From Rhinopithecimicrobium faecis (GTDB lineage: Bacteria; Bacteroidota; Bacteroidia; Sphingobacteriales; Sphingobacteriaceae): a stretch of DNA of 64,000 nucleotides. A program made the position numbers and the translations under genes. This document shows, piece by piece, positions 1 to 8,259 of this stretch (position 1 is its first letter; each line of letters starts with the position of its first letter). Location: contig JAGKSB010000006.1 in NCBI GenBank assembly GCA_017942165.1, positions 62,001-126,000 on the forward strand. Direction: 5' to 3'. The notes below the pieces were generated by a model. It ran no database searches and was not told the DNA's origin. It saw nothing but the letters and a program-made list of their open reading frames with translations.

Positions 1-343
1 GCTGTTAAAAGACCTTTTTCAGGTGGTAAATTATATTAATAACGATGAGCTATGGTCTAATCAGGTTGTGCAGATCTATGTGAATCAGAATGATGATATT
101 GAATTGGTGCCCAGAATTGGCGATCAACAATTAATCATAGGGACAGCAGACTCCCTAGACCAAAAGTTTGAATTGCTGCAAGTCTTTTATAAGAACATCA
201 TGCCTAAAGTAGGTATTGAAGCTTATGAAAAGGTAAATGTCAAATACGCTGGACAGATTATTTGTGAAAAGCGTGGCGACTGGTCTTTTGACGGAATGCA
301 AAAGAGCGCAGCGAATAAGGAAGAGGAAATAAAAGTATTATAA
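1..343 (+). CDS. ftsQ: Cell division protein FtsQ, C-terminal fragment
   Basis: The reading frame is open from the first bases of the window to the stop at 343, so this is the 3' end of a gene that starts upstream. About 113 residues are visible. FtsQ is a bitopic inner-membrane protein that joins the cytoplasmic and periplasmic halves of the divisome. The visible part fits the FtsQ beta/POTRA C-terminal domain in its mixed beta pattern and its final Tyr-Ala-Gly-Gln-Ile strand. The identification rests mainly on position, 26 nt before ftsA and followed by ftsZ, the classical order. A GTG at 23 is internal to the frame and is not taken as a start. The tail from about residue 100 is charged and probably disordered. 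Confidence 0.8.
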   Translation, partial: LLKDLFQVVNYINNDELWSNQVVQIYVNQNDDIELVPRIGDQQLIIGTADSLDQKFELLQVFYKNIMPKVGIEAYEKVNVKYAGQIICEKRGDWSFDGMQKSAANKEEEIKVL

Positions 344-369
344 TATTGAGCATCTATACACAGTAGCGT

Positions 370-1740
370 ATGAATTCAAAATCAGCAGAAATTGAAAGAG
401 AGAATCCAATTATCGTAGGTTTAGATATTGGAACAACGAAGATTTGTGTGACCGTCGGAAGACGAAGTGGCATAAATAAAATCGAACTTTTGGGTGTTGG
501 GAAAGCCGAGTCGGCAGGAGTGAATCGGGGCGTAGTGACAAATATCCAAAAGACGGTAAGTAGTATTTTAGAAGCTGTAGAAATTGCCGAAGGGCAGTCT
601 AACGTGGATATTAAAGTAGTGAATGTAGGTATTGCTGGGCAACACATAAAAAGCATTCAACACCGCGGAATCTTAACAAAAACAGATCATGATGATGAGA
701 TTTCTCGTAAAGATATCGAGAAACTTATTTCAGACATGTATAAATTGGTGCTCCCTCCGGGGGAAGAAATTATCCATGTGCTTCCTCAGGAATTTACCAT
801 CGATAATGAACCCGGGGTGAAGGAACCCATCGGTATGGCAGGGCGCCGTATTGAAGCTAATTTCCATATTATCTCCGGACGCGTTTCAGATATTAAAAAT
901 ATCAAACGCTGCATCGATAATGGCCAGTTAGAAGTCTCTGAATTAATCTTAGAACCCTTAGCCTCATCCGAAGCTGTGTTGGATGAAGCCGAAAAAGATG
1001 CTGGTGTGGTTTTAGTTGATATCGGTGGTGGTACGACAGATGTAGCCATTTTCCATGAAGGTATTATCCGCCATACAGCAGTGATTCCTTTGGGTGGAAA
1101 TATCGTTACCGAAGATATTAAACAAGGATGCTCTGTATTACGCAGCCAAGCAGAATTATTAAAAGTACGCTTTGGTTCGGCTCTAGCAGATGAGAATAAA
1201 GACAATGAAGTAATCTGTGTACCCGGTTTACGTGGCAAAGAAGCAAAAGAAATATCTGTTAAGAACTTAGCATTTATTATCCAAGCCCGTATGGAAGAGA
1301 TTATTGAACACGTATACTACGAAATTAAATCTTCAGGTTATGAAAGTAAACTGATTGGTGGCATCGTAATTACCGGTGGTGGGGCACAATTAAAACACCT
1401 TGTTCAGCTGGTAGAATTTATTACAGGTATTTCGTGCCGTATAGGTTTTCCAAATGAATACTTGGCAAAAAATGAAACCTTACCAAGACCGTTGTTTGAT
1501 GAGTTAAAAAGCCCTTTATATGCAACCAGTATTGGTTTGTTGATTAAAGGAATCCAAACTTTTGAAGAAGAAGAGGATGCACGTCGTGTTCTTCCAACAC
1601 CCACAGTTGAGAAGAAATCGCCTACACAAATTGTCGGTGAGCAGCAAGTGAAAAAACATAGCTGGTTGAAGCGAATTTTTAGTGAATTTGTGAAAGATGG
1701 CAATGAAATTGACGACGATAGCTTCTTAGATAAAAAATAG
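370..1740 (+). CDS. ftsA: Cell division protein FtsA
   Basis: FtsA is the actin-like ATPase that tethers FtsZ filaments to the inner membrane. The 456 residues show the actin-fold nucleotide motifs: GLDIGTTK at about 17-24, DIGGGTTDVAIF at about 217-228 and GGIVITGGGAQL at about 330-341. The FtsA-specific 1C (SHS2) domain lies between the first two. The C-terminus holds a WLKRIFSEF-type amphipathic helix expected to insert into the membrane, followed by a short acidic tail. The gene begins 26 nt after ftsQ and ends 120 nt before ftsZ. The length is normal for Bacteroidota. Confidence 0.97.
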   Translation: MNSKSAEIERENPIIVGLDIGTTKICVTVGRRSGINKIELLGVGKAESAGVNRGVVTNIQKTVSSILEAVEIAEGQSNVDIKVVNVGIAGQHIKSIQHRGILTKTDHDDEISRKDIEKLISDMYKLVLPPGEEIIHVLPQEFTIDNEPGVKEPIGMAGRRIEANFHIISGRVSDIKNIKRCIDNGQLEVSELILEPLASSEAVLDEAEKDAGVVLVDIGGGTTDVAIFHEGIIRHTAVIPLGGNIVTEDIKQGCSVLRSQAELLKVRFGSALADENKDNEVICVPGLRGKEAKEISVKNLAFIIQARMEEIIEHVYYEIKSSGYESKLIGGIVITGGGAQLKHLVQLVEFITGISCRIGFPNEYLAKNETLPRPLFDELKSPLYATSIGLLIKGIQTFEEEEDARRVLPTPTVEKKSPTQIVGEQQVKKHSWLKRIFSEFVKDGNEIDDDSFLDKK

Positions 1741-1781
1741 TTTTCCACATTTTAACATTTGTGGAAAATAAATGTGGAAAA
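1741..1781. promoter_or_regulatory. Three DnaA-box-like 9-mers between ftsA and ftsZ
   Basis: TTTTCCACA (1741-1749) starts directly after the ftsA stop. Its exact reverse complement TGTGGAAAA follows at 1760-1768, and a second copy is at 1773-1781. The first two form a perfect 9-bp hairpin with a 10-nt loop. Each 9-mer differs by one base from the E. coli DnaA box TTATCCACA. The array lies in the ftsZ leader, so it could be a DnaA-binding cluster, an attenuator hairpin, or both. Only the repeats themselves are seen; the function is inferred. Confidence 0.45.
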
Positions 1782-1860
1782 TTTACTATAATTACATTAC
1801 GTATATTGACTCAATTTTGAATAATTATTGTGTTCATTATAAGTTAAATAGGGATAAGTT

Positions 1861-3552
1861 ATGTCAATACAGTTTGAAATGTTAAAAGAACAATCGTCAA
1901 TAATTAAGGTTATTGGCGTTGGTGGTGGCGGCGGAAATGCCGTTAATCATATGTATAGTCAAGGAATTAGTGGGGTTGATTTTATTGTTTGTAATACAGA
2001 TGCTCAGGCTTTAGAGTTAAGTCCTATACCTAATAAAGTTCAATTAGGAACCAGCTTAACAGAAGGTATGGGAGCGGGTGCAGATCCAGATGTTGGTGAA
2101 AACTCCGCTATCGAAAGCATTGAAGATATCAAACGTATGTTAGGTACCAATACGAAAATGTTGTTTATCACTGCCGGTATGGGAGGTGGTACGGGAACAG
2201 GTGCTTCACCTGTGCTTGCTAAAGCAGCAAAAGAGTTAGGTATATTAACTGTAGCTATTGTGACTACTCCTTTTACATTCGAAGGTAAAAAACGTCGCTC
2301 CCAAGCTGAAGATGGATTGAATGAGCTACGCAAGTATGTAGATTCATACCTGGTAATCTCTAACGATCGCCTACGTCAAATCTTTGGTAACTTAACGATG
2401 ACAGCAGCTTTTGCTAAAGCGGATGACATTTTAACCACTGCTGCAAAAGGTATCGCCGAAATAATTACTATCCCTGGTTATGTAAACGTCGATTTTAAAG
2501 ATGTTCGTACTGTAATGAACGATTCTGGTGTTGCCATTATGGGGAACGCTGTGGCAACTGGTGACGACCGTGCATCACGCGCTGTGGAAGGAGCTTTAGC
2601 TTCTCCCTTATTAAAAGATAATGAAATTGAAGGTGCACGCTATATCTTATTAAATATTACTTCCGGTACGAAAGAAGTAACCATGGATGAGGTCGCAATT
2701 ATCACCGATTATATTCAAGAAAAAGCAGGCCTTTCTGCAGATTTAATCTGGGGTAACTGTATCGATGAGAATTTTGATGATGAACTATCTGTAACAATTA
2801 TTGCTACAGGATTTCAGACTTCGGAAGAACGTGTTAAGGAAAAGGAAAATGAAAAAGTCGCGCTACCTTTAAATGGTGATAGCACGGGTTCTCCATATGT
2901 ACGTCCTGTATCTCAGAATATCCCTCGTGAGCAACCTGCAGACTCCCTAGTGAAGCCTGTACAGAACCGTATTGAGCCAGCTTCTTCAACGCACTCAACC
3001 TATGTGCCGCCAACAAGCCCACAGAATAACACCTATTCTCAAGCCAATGCAACGGTACGTAATACCGTCGTAGAAAATGATACCGTAGTACGTCATGCCC
3101 TCGAGTTTGCAGAACCGGCTAAGGAAAATATCAGCAACCAACAGGATGATTTTGAAGTTAAAACTTCACCTTCTGTATTTCACTTCGAATTACCAACGGT
3201 ATTTGATGAGTATGCTACCCAGGAGCCTGTTGCACCAGTACCAGCAGCGCCTGTTTATAATACACAACAGCAAGAGCAACAAGAGCAATTGCAAGAAGCC
3301 GCGTCTTTTGAAGATCAATTGATGAGGACTAAAGAGCGTATCTTACGTCTGAAAGAGTTGAGTATGAAATTGAAATCCTCGAATGGCTTACAAGAATTGG
3401 AAAATGAACCGGCATACAAAAGAAAGCAAATGGCTTTAGATGATGTGCCGCACTCATCCCAATCGCAGGTTTCAAGATTTACCCTTTCCTTTGATGAAGG
3501 AAACACCGAAATAAAACCGAACAACTCATTTCTTCATGATAATGTAGACTAG
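1861..3552 (+). CDS. ftsZ: Cell division protein FtsZ
   Basis: FtsZ is the tubulin-like GTPase that forms the division ring. The GTP-binding loop GGGTGTG is at about 108-114, preceded by the N-terminal glycine loop VGGGGGNAVNHM at about 20-31. The T7 synergy loop NVDFKDVRTVM is at about 208-218. The globular domain ends near 325. About 200 residues of Pro/Gln-rich low-complexity linker follow, then a predicted helix near 480-510 and a conserved tail ending in NSFLHDNVD. At 563 residues it is much longer than E. coli FtsZ, which is usual in Bacteroidota and reflects the linker. A terminator follows directly. Confidence 0.98.
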   Translation: MSIQFEMLKEQSSIIKVIGVGGGGGNAVNHMYSQGISGVDFIVCNTDAQALELSPIPNKVQLGTSLTEGMGAGADPDVGENSAIESIEDIKRMLGTNTKMLFITAGMGGGTGTGASPVLAKAAKELGILTVAIVTTPFTFEGKKRRSQAEDGLNELRKYVDSYLVISNDRLRQIFGNLTMTAAFAKADDILTTAAKGIAEIITIPGYVNVDFKDVRTVMNDSGVAIMGNAVATGDDRASRAVEGALASPLLKDNEIEGARYILLNITSGTKEVTMDEVAIITDYIQEKAGLSADLIWGNCIDENFDDELSVTIIATGFQTSEERVKEKENEKVALPLNGDSTGSPYVRPVSQNIPREQPADSLVKPVQNRIEPASSTHSTYVPPTSPQNNTYSQANATVRNTVVENDTVVRHALEFAEPAKENISNQQDDFEVKTSPSVFHFELPTVFDEYATQEPVAPVPAAPVYNTQQQEQQEQLQEAASFEDQLMRTKERILRLKELSMKLKSSNGLQELENEPAYKRKQMALDDVPHSSQSQVSRFTLSFDEGNTEIKPNNSFLHDNVD

Positions 3553-3584
3553 TCTGCAGGAGCAAAAGAATTAAAATAGATATA

Positions 3585-3613
3585 AGGGGCCTTTTAAAGG
3601 CCTCTTTTTTTTT
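3585..3613 (+). terminator. Terminator after ftsZ
   Basis: The self-complementary GGCCTTT/AAAGGCC core is followed by an uninterrupted run of T. It closes the ftsQAZ transcript. Confidence 0.8.
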
Positions 3614-3712
3614 CTTTAATATTTGAAAATACTTTTAATTAACATATAAATACGTTATTTTTAGCTTGTTAAACCAATTTATTATTCTATTAAATATTTA
3701 AAACTATTAATT

Positions 3713-3898
3713 ATGGCTAATCTTGATAAATTCCAAGAACTTAAAAACATCGTGCATGAATTAGCAGCAGATGTCGATAAATTTTATGTAAAAGGAAATG
3801 CTGCAGCAGGAACTCGGGTGCGTAAATCGTTGCAAGATATTAAGAATCTTTCGCAAGAAATTAGAGTAGAAATTCAAAATTCAAAGAACGCAAAATAA
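3713..3898 (+). CDS. Histone H1-like (Hc1-type) small DNA-binding protein
   Basis: This 61-residue protein is predicted to be helical and has a Lys/Arg-rich middle (residues about 26-50: KGNAAAGTRVRKSLQDIKNL). It matches the short Bacteroidota proteins annotated as histone H1/Hc1-like, which are taken to be nucleoid-associated. It is a single-gene unit with its own terminator, starting 160 nt after ftsZ. It lacks the long AK-rich tail of chlamydial Hc1, so a chromatin role is inferred from family membership only. Confidence 0.75.
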   Translation: MANLDKFQELKNIVHELAADVDKFYVKGNAAAGTRVRKSLQDIKNLSQEIRVEIQNSKNAK

Positions 3899-3914
3899 TT
3901 TATTATAACCGCTG

Positions 3915-3944
3915 AAAAGTCCTACGAAGTAGGACTTTTTTTTT
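3915..3944 (+). terminator. Terminator after the histone-like gene
   Basis: A perfect 11-bp stem, AAAAGTCCTAC/GTAGGACTTTT, with a GAA loop is followed by a T run. Confidence 0.9.
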
Positions 3945-3988
3945 ATCTTTAGAAAGCTAAACTTTAATTTAAAGGCTAGAATCTAATT

Positions 3989-5128
3989 ATGAACGACAAT
4001 TTAAATAACCCAATCTGGGTGATGAGCTCCGCATTTGATAAGCTTTCATTACCCGAATTAATAGCCTCGGCACAGCAGATTGGTGCCTCCGGTATTGATC
4101 TTTGTGTATTTCGTAAAGACGGTACCCGTCAGGATCATACCGCCACCCATTTAGCGTATGAAAACTTCGGCTTAGCGGATGCTAAGAAGACGCTGGAGGA
4201 GTTTAATGCCGCAGGACTGCAGCTTTCCCTAGGAGCCTTTGAAAATATGATTGGAGGACAGCCTGAGGAGCGCATTAAGAATCAAAATCACCTGTTAAAG
4301 CTCATCCGTATTGCACACCTTTTAGGTGGCGATCAGAATAATATTAAAGTAGGCACTTTCGTTGGTTATAATCACAAGCTCGGCGCTGAAATTGATGGTT
4401 TTCAGAAAAATTTAGATGAATATAAACGCGTATTTGAGCCTATTGTAAATTATGCGGAATCTTTAGGGGTAACGATTGTCTATGAAAACTGTCCTATGGA
4501 AGGCTGGCGTTCATCGCGCTACGCCACCACCTATAATAACCTGCCCGCTGTACTTGCTGCAAGAAAATTAATGTATGCATTAATCCCGAGTAAGGCGCAT
4601 GGTGAAATTTATGACCCCTCGCATGATATCTGGCAAAATATTGATCCTACGGAAGTGATTAAGCAAACGGATATCTCGCGCTTACACCGTATTCATGTGA
4701 AGACAACACGGAATCTACAAACAGATGCAAAGATTCAATGGGGAGGGATGTACCCAATGCAGCAGGTAAGCGCTGAATTAGCCGCTCTAGCGGGCGTACA
4801 TACGCCACAGCATGACTGGGATAGACATCACTATGAAGCGATGTTACCAGGCTTTGGAGGTACCGATTCAATGGATTGGCGGGCTTTTGTTGACACCTTA
4901 CGCACAACCGGTTTTACAGGGCCTTTTGAGATTGAAAATGAAGCCCGTAATTCCAAAGATACCGGCGATTATGGTGCGACCATTCAAGGTTTTAAAGCAG
5001 CGTTAAACTTCTTAGCTCCGATGCTTTGGAAGTTGGAGCCTACAAAGGGGTACACCTATCAAAAAGGAGCTGAATTAAAGCATGTTGCCACCAAAGACAT
5101 CCCTGTTGTTACAATCGATCAGCTGTAG
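3989..5128 (+). CDS. Xylose isomerase-like TIM-barrel protein (sugar phosphate isomerase/epimerase family)
   Basis: The 379 residues fit the AP endonuclease 2/xylose isomerase-like TIM barrel. Candidate metal-site residues are spread along the strands: YENCPMEGW near 168-176, DPSHDIWQ near 209-216, HRIHVKTT near 233-240, and FEIENEA near 313-319. The strong HxxK and E/D pattern suggests a divalent-metal sugar isomerase or epimerase. The substrate cannot be told from sequence. There is no signal peptide, so it is cytoplasmic. It is monocistronic and faces a response-regulator gene across a long hairpin at 5177-5225. Confidence 0.8.
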   Translation: MNDNLNNPIWVMSSAFDKLSLPELIASAQQIGASGIDLCVFRKDGTRQDHTATHLAYENFGLADAKKTLEEFNAAGLQLSLGAFENMIGGQPEERIKNQNHLLKLIRIAHLLGGDQNNIKVGTFVGYNHKLGAEIDGFQKNLDEYKRVFEPIVNYAESLGVTIVYENCPMEGWRSSRYATTYNNLPAVLAARKLMYALIPSKAHGEIYDPSHDIWQNIDPTEVIKQTDISRLHRIHVKTTRNLQTDAKIQWGGMYPMQQVSAELAALAGVHTPQHDWDRHHYEAMLPGFGGTDSMDWRAFVDTLRTTGFTGPFEIENEARNSKDTGDYGATIQGFKAALNFLAPMLWKLEPTKGYTYQKGAELKHVATKDIPVVTIDQL

Positions 5129-5176
5129 ACTGCCGAAGCATTATACCACTTTCGAGTTGTAAGTTTCTTGAAAATA

Positions 5177-5225
5177 CATGCTGAAAATTAATCGGCTCAA
5201 TAACGGCCGATTAATTTTCAGCATG
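5177..5225. terminator. 20-bp perfect inverted repeat between convergent genes
   Basis: The arms at 5177-5196 and 5206-5225 are exact reverse complements, with a 9-nt loop. The right arm overlaps the last codons and stop (5211) of the minus-strand response regulator, so the left arm is an inverted copy of that gene end. No T tract follows on either strand. It is either a transcription barrier or a structure protecting the RNA 3' end. Confidence 0.6.
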
Positions 5226-5852
5226 TAAACGGTAAAGTTGGATTAATTCAGGAATATTAGTCACATTTAATTTTTCAAAAATACGACTCTTATAGGTGCT
5301 AATTGTTGATGCGGATAGATTTAATGCTAAAGATACTTCAATGATGCCTAAGCCCTGAATAAGGTGCTTAGCAACGTCTACCTCCCGGTTAGATAATTTC
5401 GCTAACGGATTCCGGCTCTGTAGCTGTGATTTTGTTTGTGTTAATTTCTGCACATACAAATCCTTGACTTCATTCGACATATACCGGCCACGTTCTTTGA
5501 TCGTCTGAATGGCATTCGCTAATTCAGCCATCGCCGTATTTTTATTTAAATATCCTACTGCACCGGCCTCGATGTAGCGTAAAGCATACAAGGATTCATC
5601 GTAAGAGGAAAATATTAAAATCTTGACGTCAGGTTGTAAACTTAGAATCTCATTGATGACCTTAATATTATTTCCCCCAGGCATATTTATGTCCAGTAAT
5701 AATAAATCAAAATCTTGCATCTTAAGTAATTTTTCTACTTCGATATAATCTTGTGCTTGCGTAATCACCGCAGTAGGAAAATTTTCTTTGATAATCACGG
5801 AAGCTCCTAACCGTACAATACTGTGATCGTCTGCAATGAGTACTCTTTTCAT
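5211..5852 (-). CDS. NarL/LuxR-family response regulator
   Basis: The gene encodes a two-component output protein of 213 residues. The receiver domain (1-120) has the acidic pair in IADDH (residues 8-9), phospho-acceptor Asp54 in LLLLDINMPG, and the conserved Lys104 in YLNKN. After a linker, residues about 151-210 form a LuxR-type helix-turn-helix (LSNREVDVAKHL...ASTISTYKSRIFEKL). No sensor kinase is adjacent. The hybrid kinase at 20.5-22.3 kb carries its own receiver, so a link to it is only a possibility. The gene is divergent from mscL across 238 bp. Confidence 0.93.
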   Translation of the reverse strand: MKRVLIADDHSIVRLGASVIIKENFPTAVITQAQDYIEVEKLLKMQDFDLLLLDINMPGGNNIKVINEILSLQPDVKILIFSSYDESLYALRYIEAGAVGYLNKNTAMAELANAIQTIKERGRYMSNEVKDLYVQKLTQTKSQLQSRNPLAKLSNREVDVAKHLIQGLGIIEVSLALNLSASTISTYKSRIFEKLNVTNIPELIQLYRLHAEN

Positions 5853-6023
5853 ATGATAGTTTGCTAAACGTTAGTTAAAACTTTTTTATATAATGTTTGT
5901 TTTAAACAGTGAATATAAGTAAATATAAGTAATTATATAATATCAAATACTATACCTAAATTCAATTTACTTAAGCATTTCGAAAAATATCGTCTATTAT
6001 TTAAAAATTATTATTGCATTTTT

Positions 6024-6054
6024 TTGATTAATAGCCGTTATTTTAACATTTTTG
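6024..6054 (+). promoter_or_regulatory. Probable mscL promoter
   Basis: TTG at 6024-6026 is followed, after exactly 20 nt, by CATTTTTG at 6047-6054. This is one mismatch from the Bacteroidota -7 box TAnnTTTG at canonical spacing, 36 nt before the mscL start. Confidence 0.5.
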
Positions 6055-6090
6055 CAAATAGTATTGTTTAAAACTAATTAATTTTAATTC

Positions 6091-6510
6091 ATGGGATTTA
6101 TTAAAGAATTTAAAGAGTTCGCTATGCGCGGAAGCGTTGTGGATTTGGCAGTCGGTGTTGTAATCGGTGGCGCATTTGGTAAAATAGTAACATCTATTGT
6201 AGATGATATCATTATGCCACCAATAGGTTACTTAACAGGAGGCGTAGATTTTTCACAAAAGAAAATCATCCTAAAAGATGCTGTTGCTGCCGTAGGCGAG
6301 CAAGCTGCACAAGCAGAAGTAGCTATTAATTATGGTAACTTTATCAATGTTGTCATTCAATTTTTAATTGTTGCTTTTTGTATTTTTTGTGTAATTAAAG
6401 CACTTAATTCTTTTAAACGTAAAGAGGAAGCAGCTCCAGAAGCTCCTGCTGCACCAAGCAAAGAGGAAACATTATTGGCTGAAATTAGAGATATTTTAAA
6501 AAATAAATAA
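6091..6510 (+). CDS. mscL: Large-conductance mechanosensitive channel MscL
   Basis: MscL is a homopentameric inner-membrane channel that opens under high membrane tension and releases solutes during osmotic downshock. The 139 residues show the diagnostic N-terminus ([29 protein letters not shown], whose second half is TM1), the periplasmic loop with the PPIGYLTGG segment, and TM2 ([22 protein letters not shown], about 88-109). The C-terminus has the [12 protein letters not shown] bundle helix after an Ala/Pro/Glu-rich linker. Length and order are normal. Confidence 0.97.
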   Translation: MGFIKEFKEFAMRGSVVDLAVGVVIGGAFGKIVTSIVDDIIMPPIGYLTGGVDFSQKKIILKDAVAAVGEQAAQAEVAINYGNFINVVIQFLIVAFCIFCVIKALNSFKRKEEAAPEAPAAPSKEETLLAEIRDILKNK

Positions 6511-6592
6511 TTCATCAACTTGATGAATGTGGGGCTACAGCACGATATTTATCAATATTTATGCTCAGCTTCAAAATTTTATCATATTAATG

Positions 6593-6624
6593 TTTGTTAT
6601 TTTATAAAATAAACTTTACTTTTG
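6593..6624 (+). promoter_or_regulatory. Promoter of rpmH-rnpA-yidD-tsaB
   Basis: TTTG (6593-6596), a 20-nt spacer and TACTTTTG (6617-6624) match the Bacteroidota consensus exactly, upstream of rpmH. Confidence 0.75.
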
Positions 6625-6682
6625 CGTTCCTATTAGGGAGTATAATTAAGAAATTAACACATAATTTAGCATATTAAGCGTC

Positions 6683-6841
6683 ATGAAAAGAACATTTCAG
6701 CCATCGCAAAGAAAAAGAAGAAATAAGCATGGATTCAGAGAGCGTATGAGTTCAGCAAATGGTAGAAGAGTATTAGCTTCTCGTAGAGCTAAAGGAAGAA
6801 AACGTCTAACTGTTTCTGACGAGTACCGTCACAAAGGTTAA
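6683..6841 (+). CDS. rpmH: 50S ribosomal protein L34
   Basis: This 52-residue Arg/Lys-rich protein has the L34 signature [22 protein letters not shown], followed by [20 protein letters not shown]. It is a structural component of the large ribosomal subunit. The start is the ATG at 6683, and the stop TAA spans 6839-6841. It heads the conserved rpmH-rnpA-yidD order, 61 nt before rnpA. Confidence 0.97.
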   Translation: MKRTFQPSQRKRRNKHGFRERMSSANGRRVLASRRAKGRKRLTVSDEYRHKG

Positions 6842-6902
6842 TTTCACATAGCCGGTGACCGTTAAACCGTGCTTTTATGCCGGCAAATTTTAGTCATCGT
6901 TT

Positions 6903-7316
6903 ATGAAAAATAATACATTCAAAAAGGAAGAACGTTTATGTAGTGTAAGGCTTATTGAAAGTCTTTTTGCTAAAGGTTCTTCCTTTGTATTATATCCTTA
7001 TCGCATTGTGTATTATATACCGCAGGAAGGAGTTTCTACGGTACCTGCACAGGCGATTATATCTGTCTCTAAACGCAGATTTAAGAAAGCTGTAGATCGA
7101 AACGCTATCAAAAGGCGTATGCGCGAATGCTATCGACTACAGAAGGATGACACCCTGTATCCTTTTCTTGCAGAACAACAAGTCAATTTATTATTAGCGA
7201 TTCAGTTTGTCGGGAAATCTTCCGTAGACTACCCACAGATGTATGCTAAATTAGAGAAGGCCTTAACCCGTTTTAAAGATGAATATCTTAAAGTTCATAC
7301 TGCAGCAATTACTTAA
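6903..7316 (+). CDS. rnpA: Ribonuclease P protein component
   Basis: RnpA is the protein subunit of RNase P, which with the catalytic RNA removes the 5' leader of pre-tRNAs. The 137 residues contain the family motif [17 protein letters not shown] (about 60-76), the basic RNR helix that contacts RNA. It follows rpmH and overlaps yidD by 38 nt, so translation of the two is probably coupled. Confidence 0.95.
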   Translation: MKNNTFKKEERLCSVRLIESLFAKGSSFVLYPYRIVYYIPQEGVSTVPAQAIISVSKRRFKKAVDRNAIKRRMRECYRLQKDDTLYPFLAEQQVNLLLAIQFVGKSSVDYPQMYAKLEKALTRFKDEYLKVHTAAIT

Positions 7317-7530
7317 GGGTATTGGGGCTATCTTCTTATTGATCATTCGATTCTATCAGAAAGCTATTTCCCCATTTCTCGGCGCTCAATGCCGCTATAC
7401 CCCCACTTGTTCCCAATATGGCTATGAAGCTATTCGAAAGTATGGCCCTTTAAAAGGAGGCTGGCTAACGATTAAGCGTATTCTTTCTTGTAATCCTTGG
7501 GGAGGTCATGGGCATGATCCTGTTCCTTAA
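7279..7530 (+). CDS. yidD: Membrane protein insertion efficiency factor YidD
   Basis: YidD is a small membrane-associated protein that assists YidC-dependent insertion. The 83 residues show the whole family signature: an N-terminal amphipathic helix, [11 protein letters not shown], the cysteine motif [19 protein letters not shown], and [24 protein letters not shown]. The ATG at 7279 lies inside the end of rnpA. The N-terminal residues before the conserved QKAISP block match the usual length, which supports this start. YidC itself is not in the window. Confidence 0.93.
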   Translation: MNILKFILQQLLKGIGAIFLLIIRFYQKAISPFLGAQCRYTPTCSQYGYEAIRKYGPLKGGWLTIKRILSCNPWGGHGHDPVP

Positions 7531-7551
7531 TCTATTAAATTATTTTCTATC

Positions 7552-8259
7552 ATGCGTGCTTATATATTACAAATAGATACAGCTACTTCTGTCTGCACAG
7601 TGGCAATTAGTAAAGATGGTCAGACCGTACAGGCTGAATCACTACATGAAGATAATGTGCATGCGTCAAAATTAACCTTGCTTATTGATGCCCAATTAGC
7701 TGCGCTAGGGATTACTTACCAGCAATTAGCGGCGGTAGCGGTTAGTATGGGGCCGGGTTCTTATACAGGCCTGCGAATTGGGGTTTCTACAGCCAAAGGA
7801 CTGTGCTATGCGTTGGATATTCCATTAATAGGTATCAATACCTTAAAGGGGATGGCAATGGGCTTATTATCGGGCTACCAAGGGGATACTTTTAAGCAAC
7901 TCTTCTTACCGATGATTGATGCACGCCGCATGGAAGTTTACACCGCGTATTACGATGCTTCATCAAAGTTAATTCAAGATACCGCGGCCTTAATTGTCGA
8001 TGAGCATACTTTTGAAGCGTGGACTTCAAAGGGCTATCACTTAACATTATTTGGCTCAGGAGCGGATAAATTTTCCTTATTATTCCAGGATAACCCGCGC
8101 ATAAAAGTGCTGCATGAATTTGTAACCAATGCTTCTTATTTATCAGCGCTAGCATATGAAGCGTTCCAAAATGAACATTTTGAGGATGTCGCTTATTTTG
8201 AACCGTACTATTTAAAAGATTTTGTGGTTACCACAGCAAAAAAGAGGGTTGGCCTATAG
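7552..8259 (+). CDS. tsaB: tRNA threonylcarbamoyladenosine biosynthesis protein TsaB
   Basis: TsaB (YeaZ) is the inactive paralogue of TsaD that supports formation of t6A at position 37 of ANN-decoding tRNAs. The 235 residues have the ASKHA fold start ILQIDTATSVCTVAIS, the ASKLTLLIDAQL helix, and the diagnostic GPGSYTGLRIGVSTAKGL at about 66-83. It is 21 nt after yidD and probably cotranscribed. Its stop overlaps the stop of the convergent corA by 6 nt. mtaB, which modifies t6A further, lies elsewhere in this window. Confidence 0.95.
   Translation: MRAYILQIDTATSVCTVAISKDGQTVQAESLHEDNVHASKLTLLIDAQLAALGITYQQLAAVAVSMGPGSYTGLRIGVSTAKGLCYALDIPLIGINTLKGMAMGLLSGYQGDTFKQLFLPMIDARRMEVYTAYYDASSKLIQDTAALIVDEHTFEAWTSKGYHLTLFGSGADKFSLLFQDNPRIKVLHEFVTNASYLSALAYEAFQNEHFEDVAYFEPYYLKDFVVTTAKKRVGL

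Noticed and set aside
786..1238. Long minus-strand open frames inside ftsA, rpsA, susC and other genes
   Set aside because: These are shadows of strongly conserved coding sequences, with no signals of their own.
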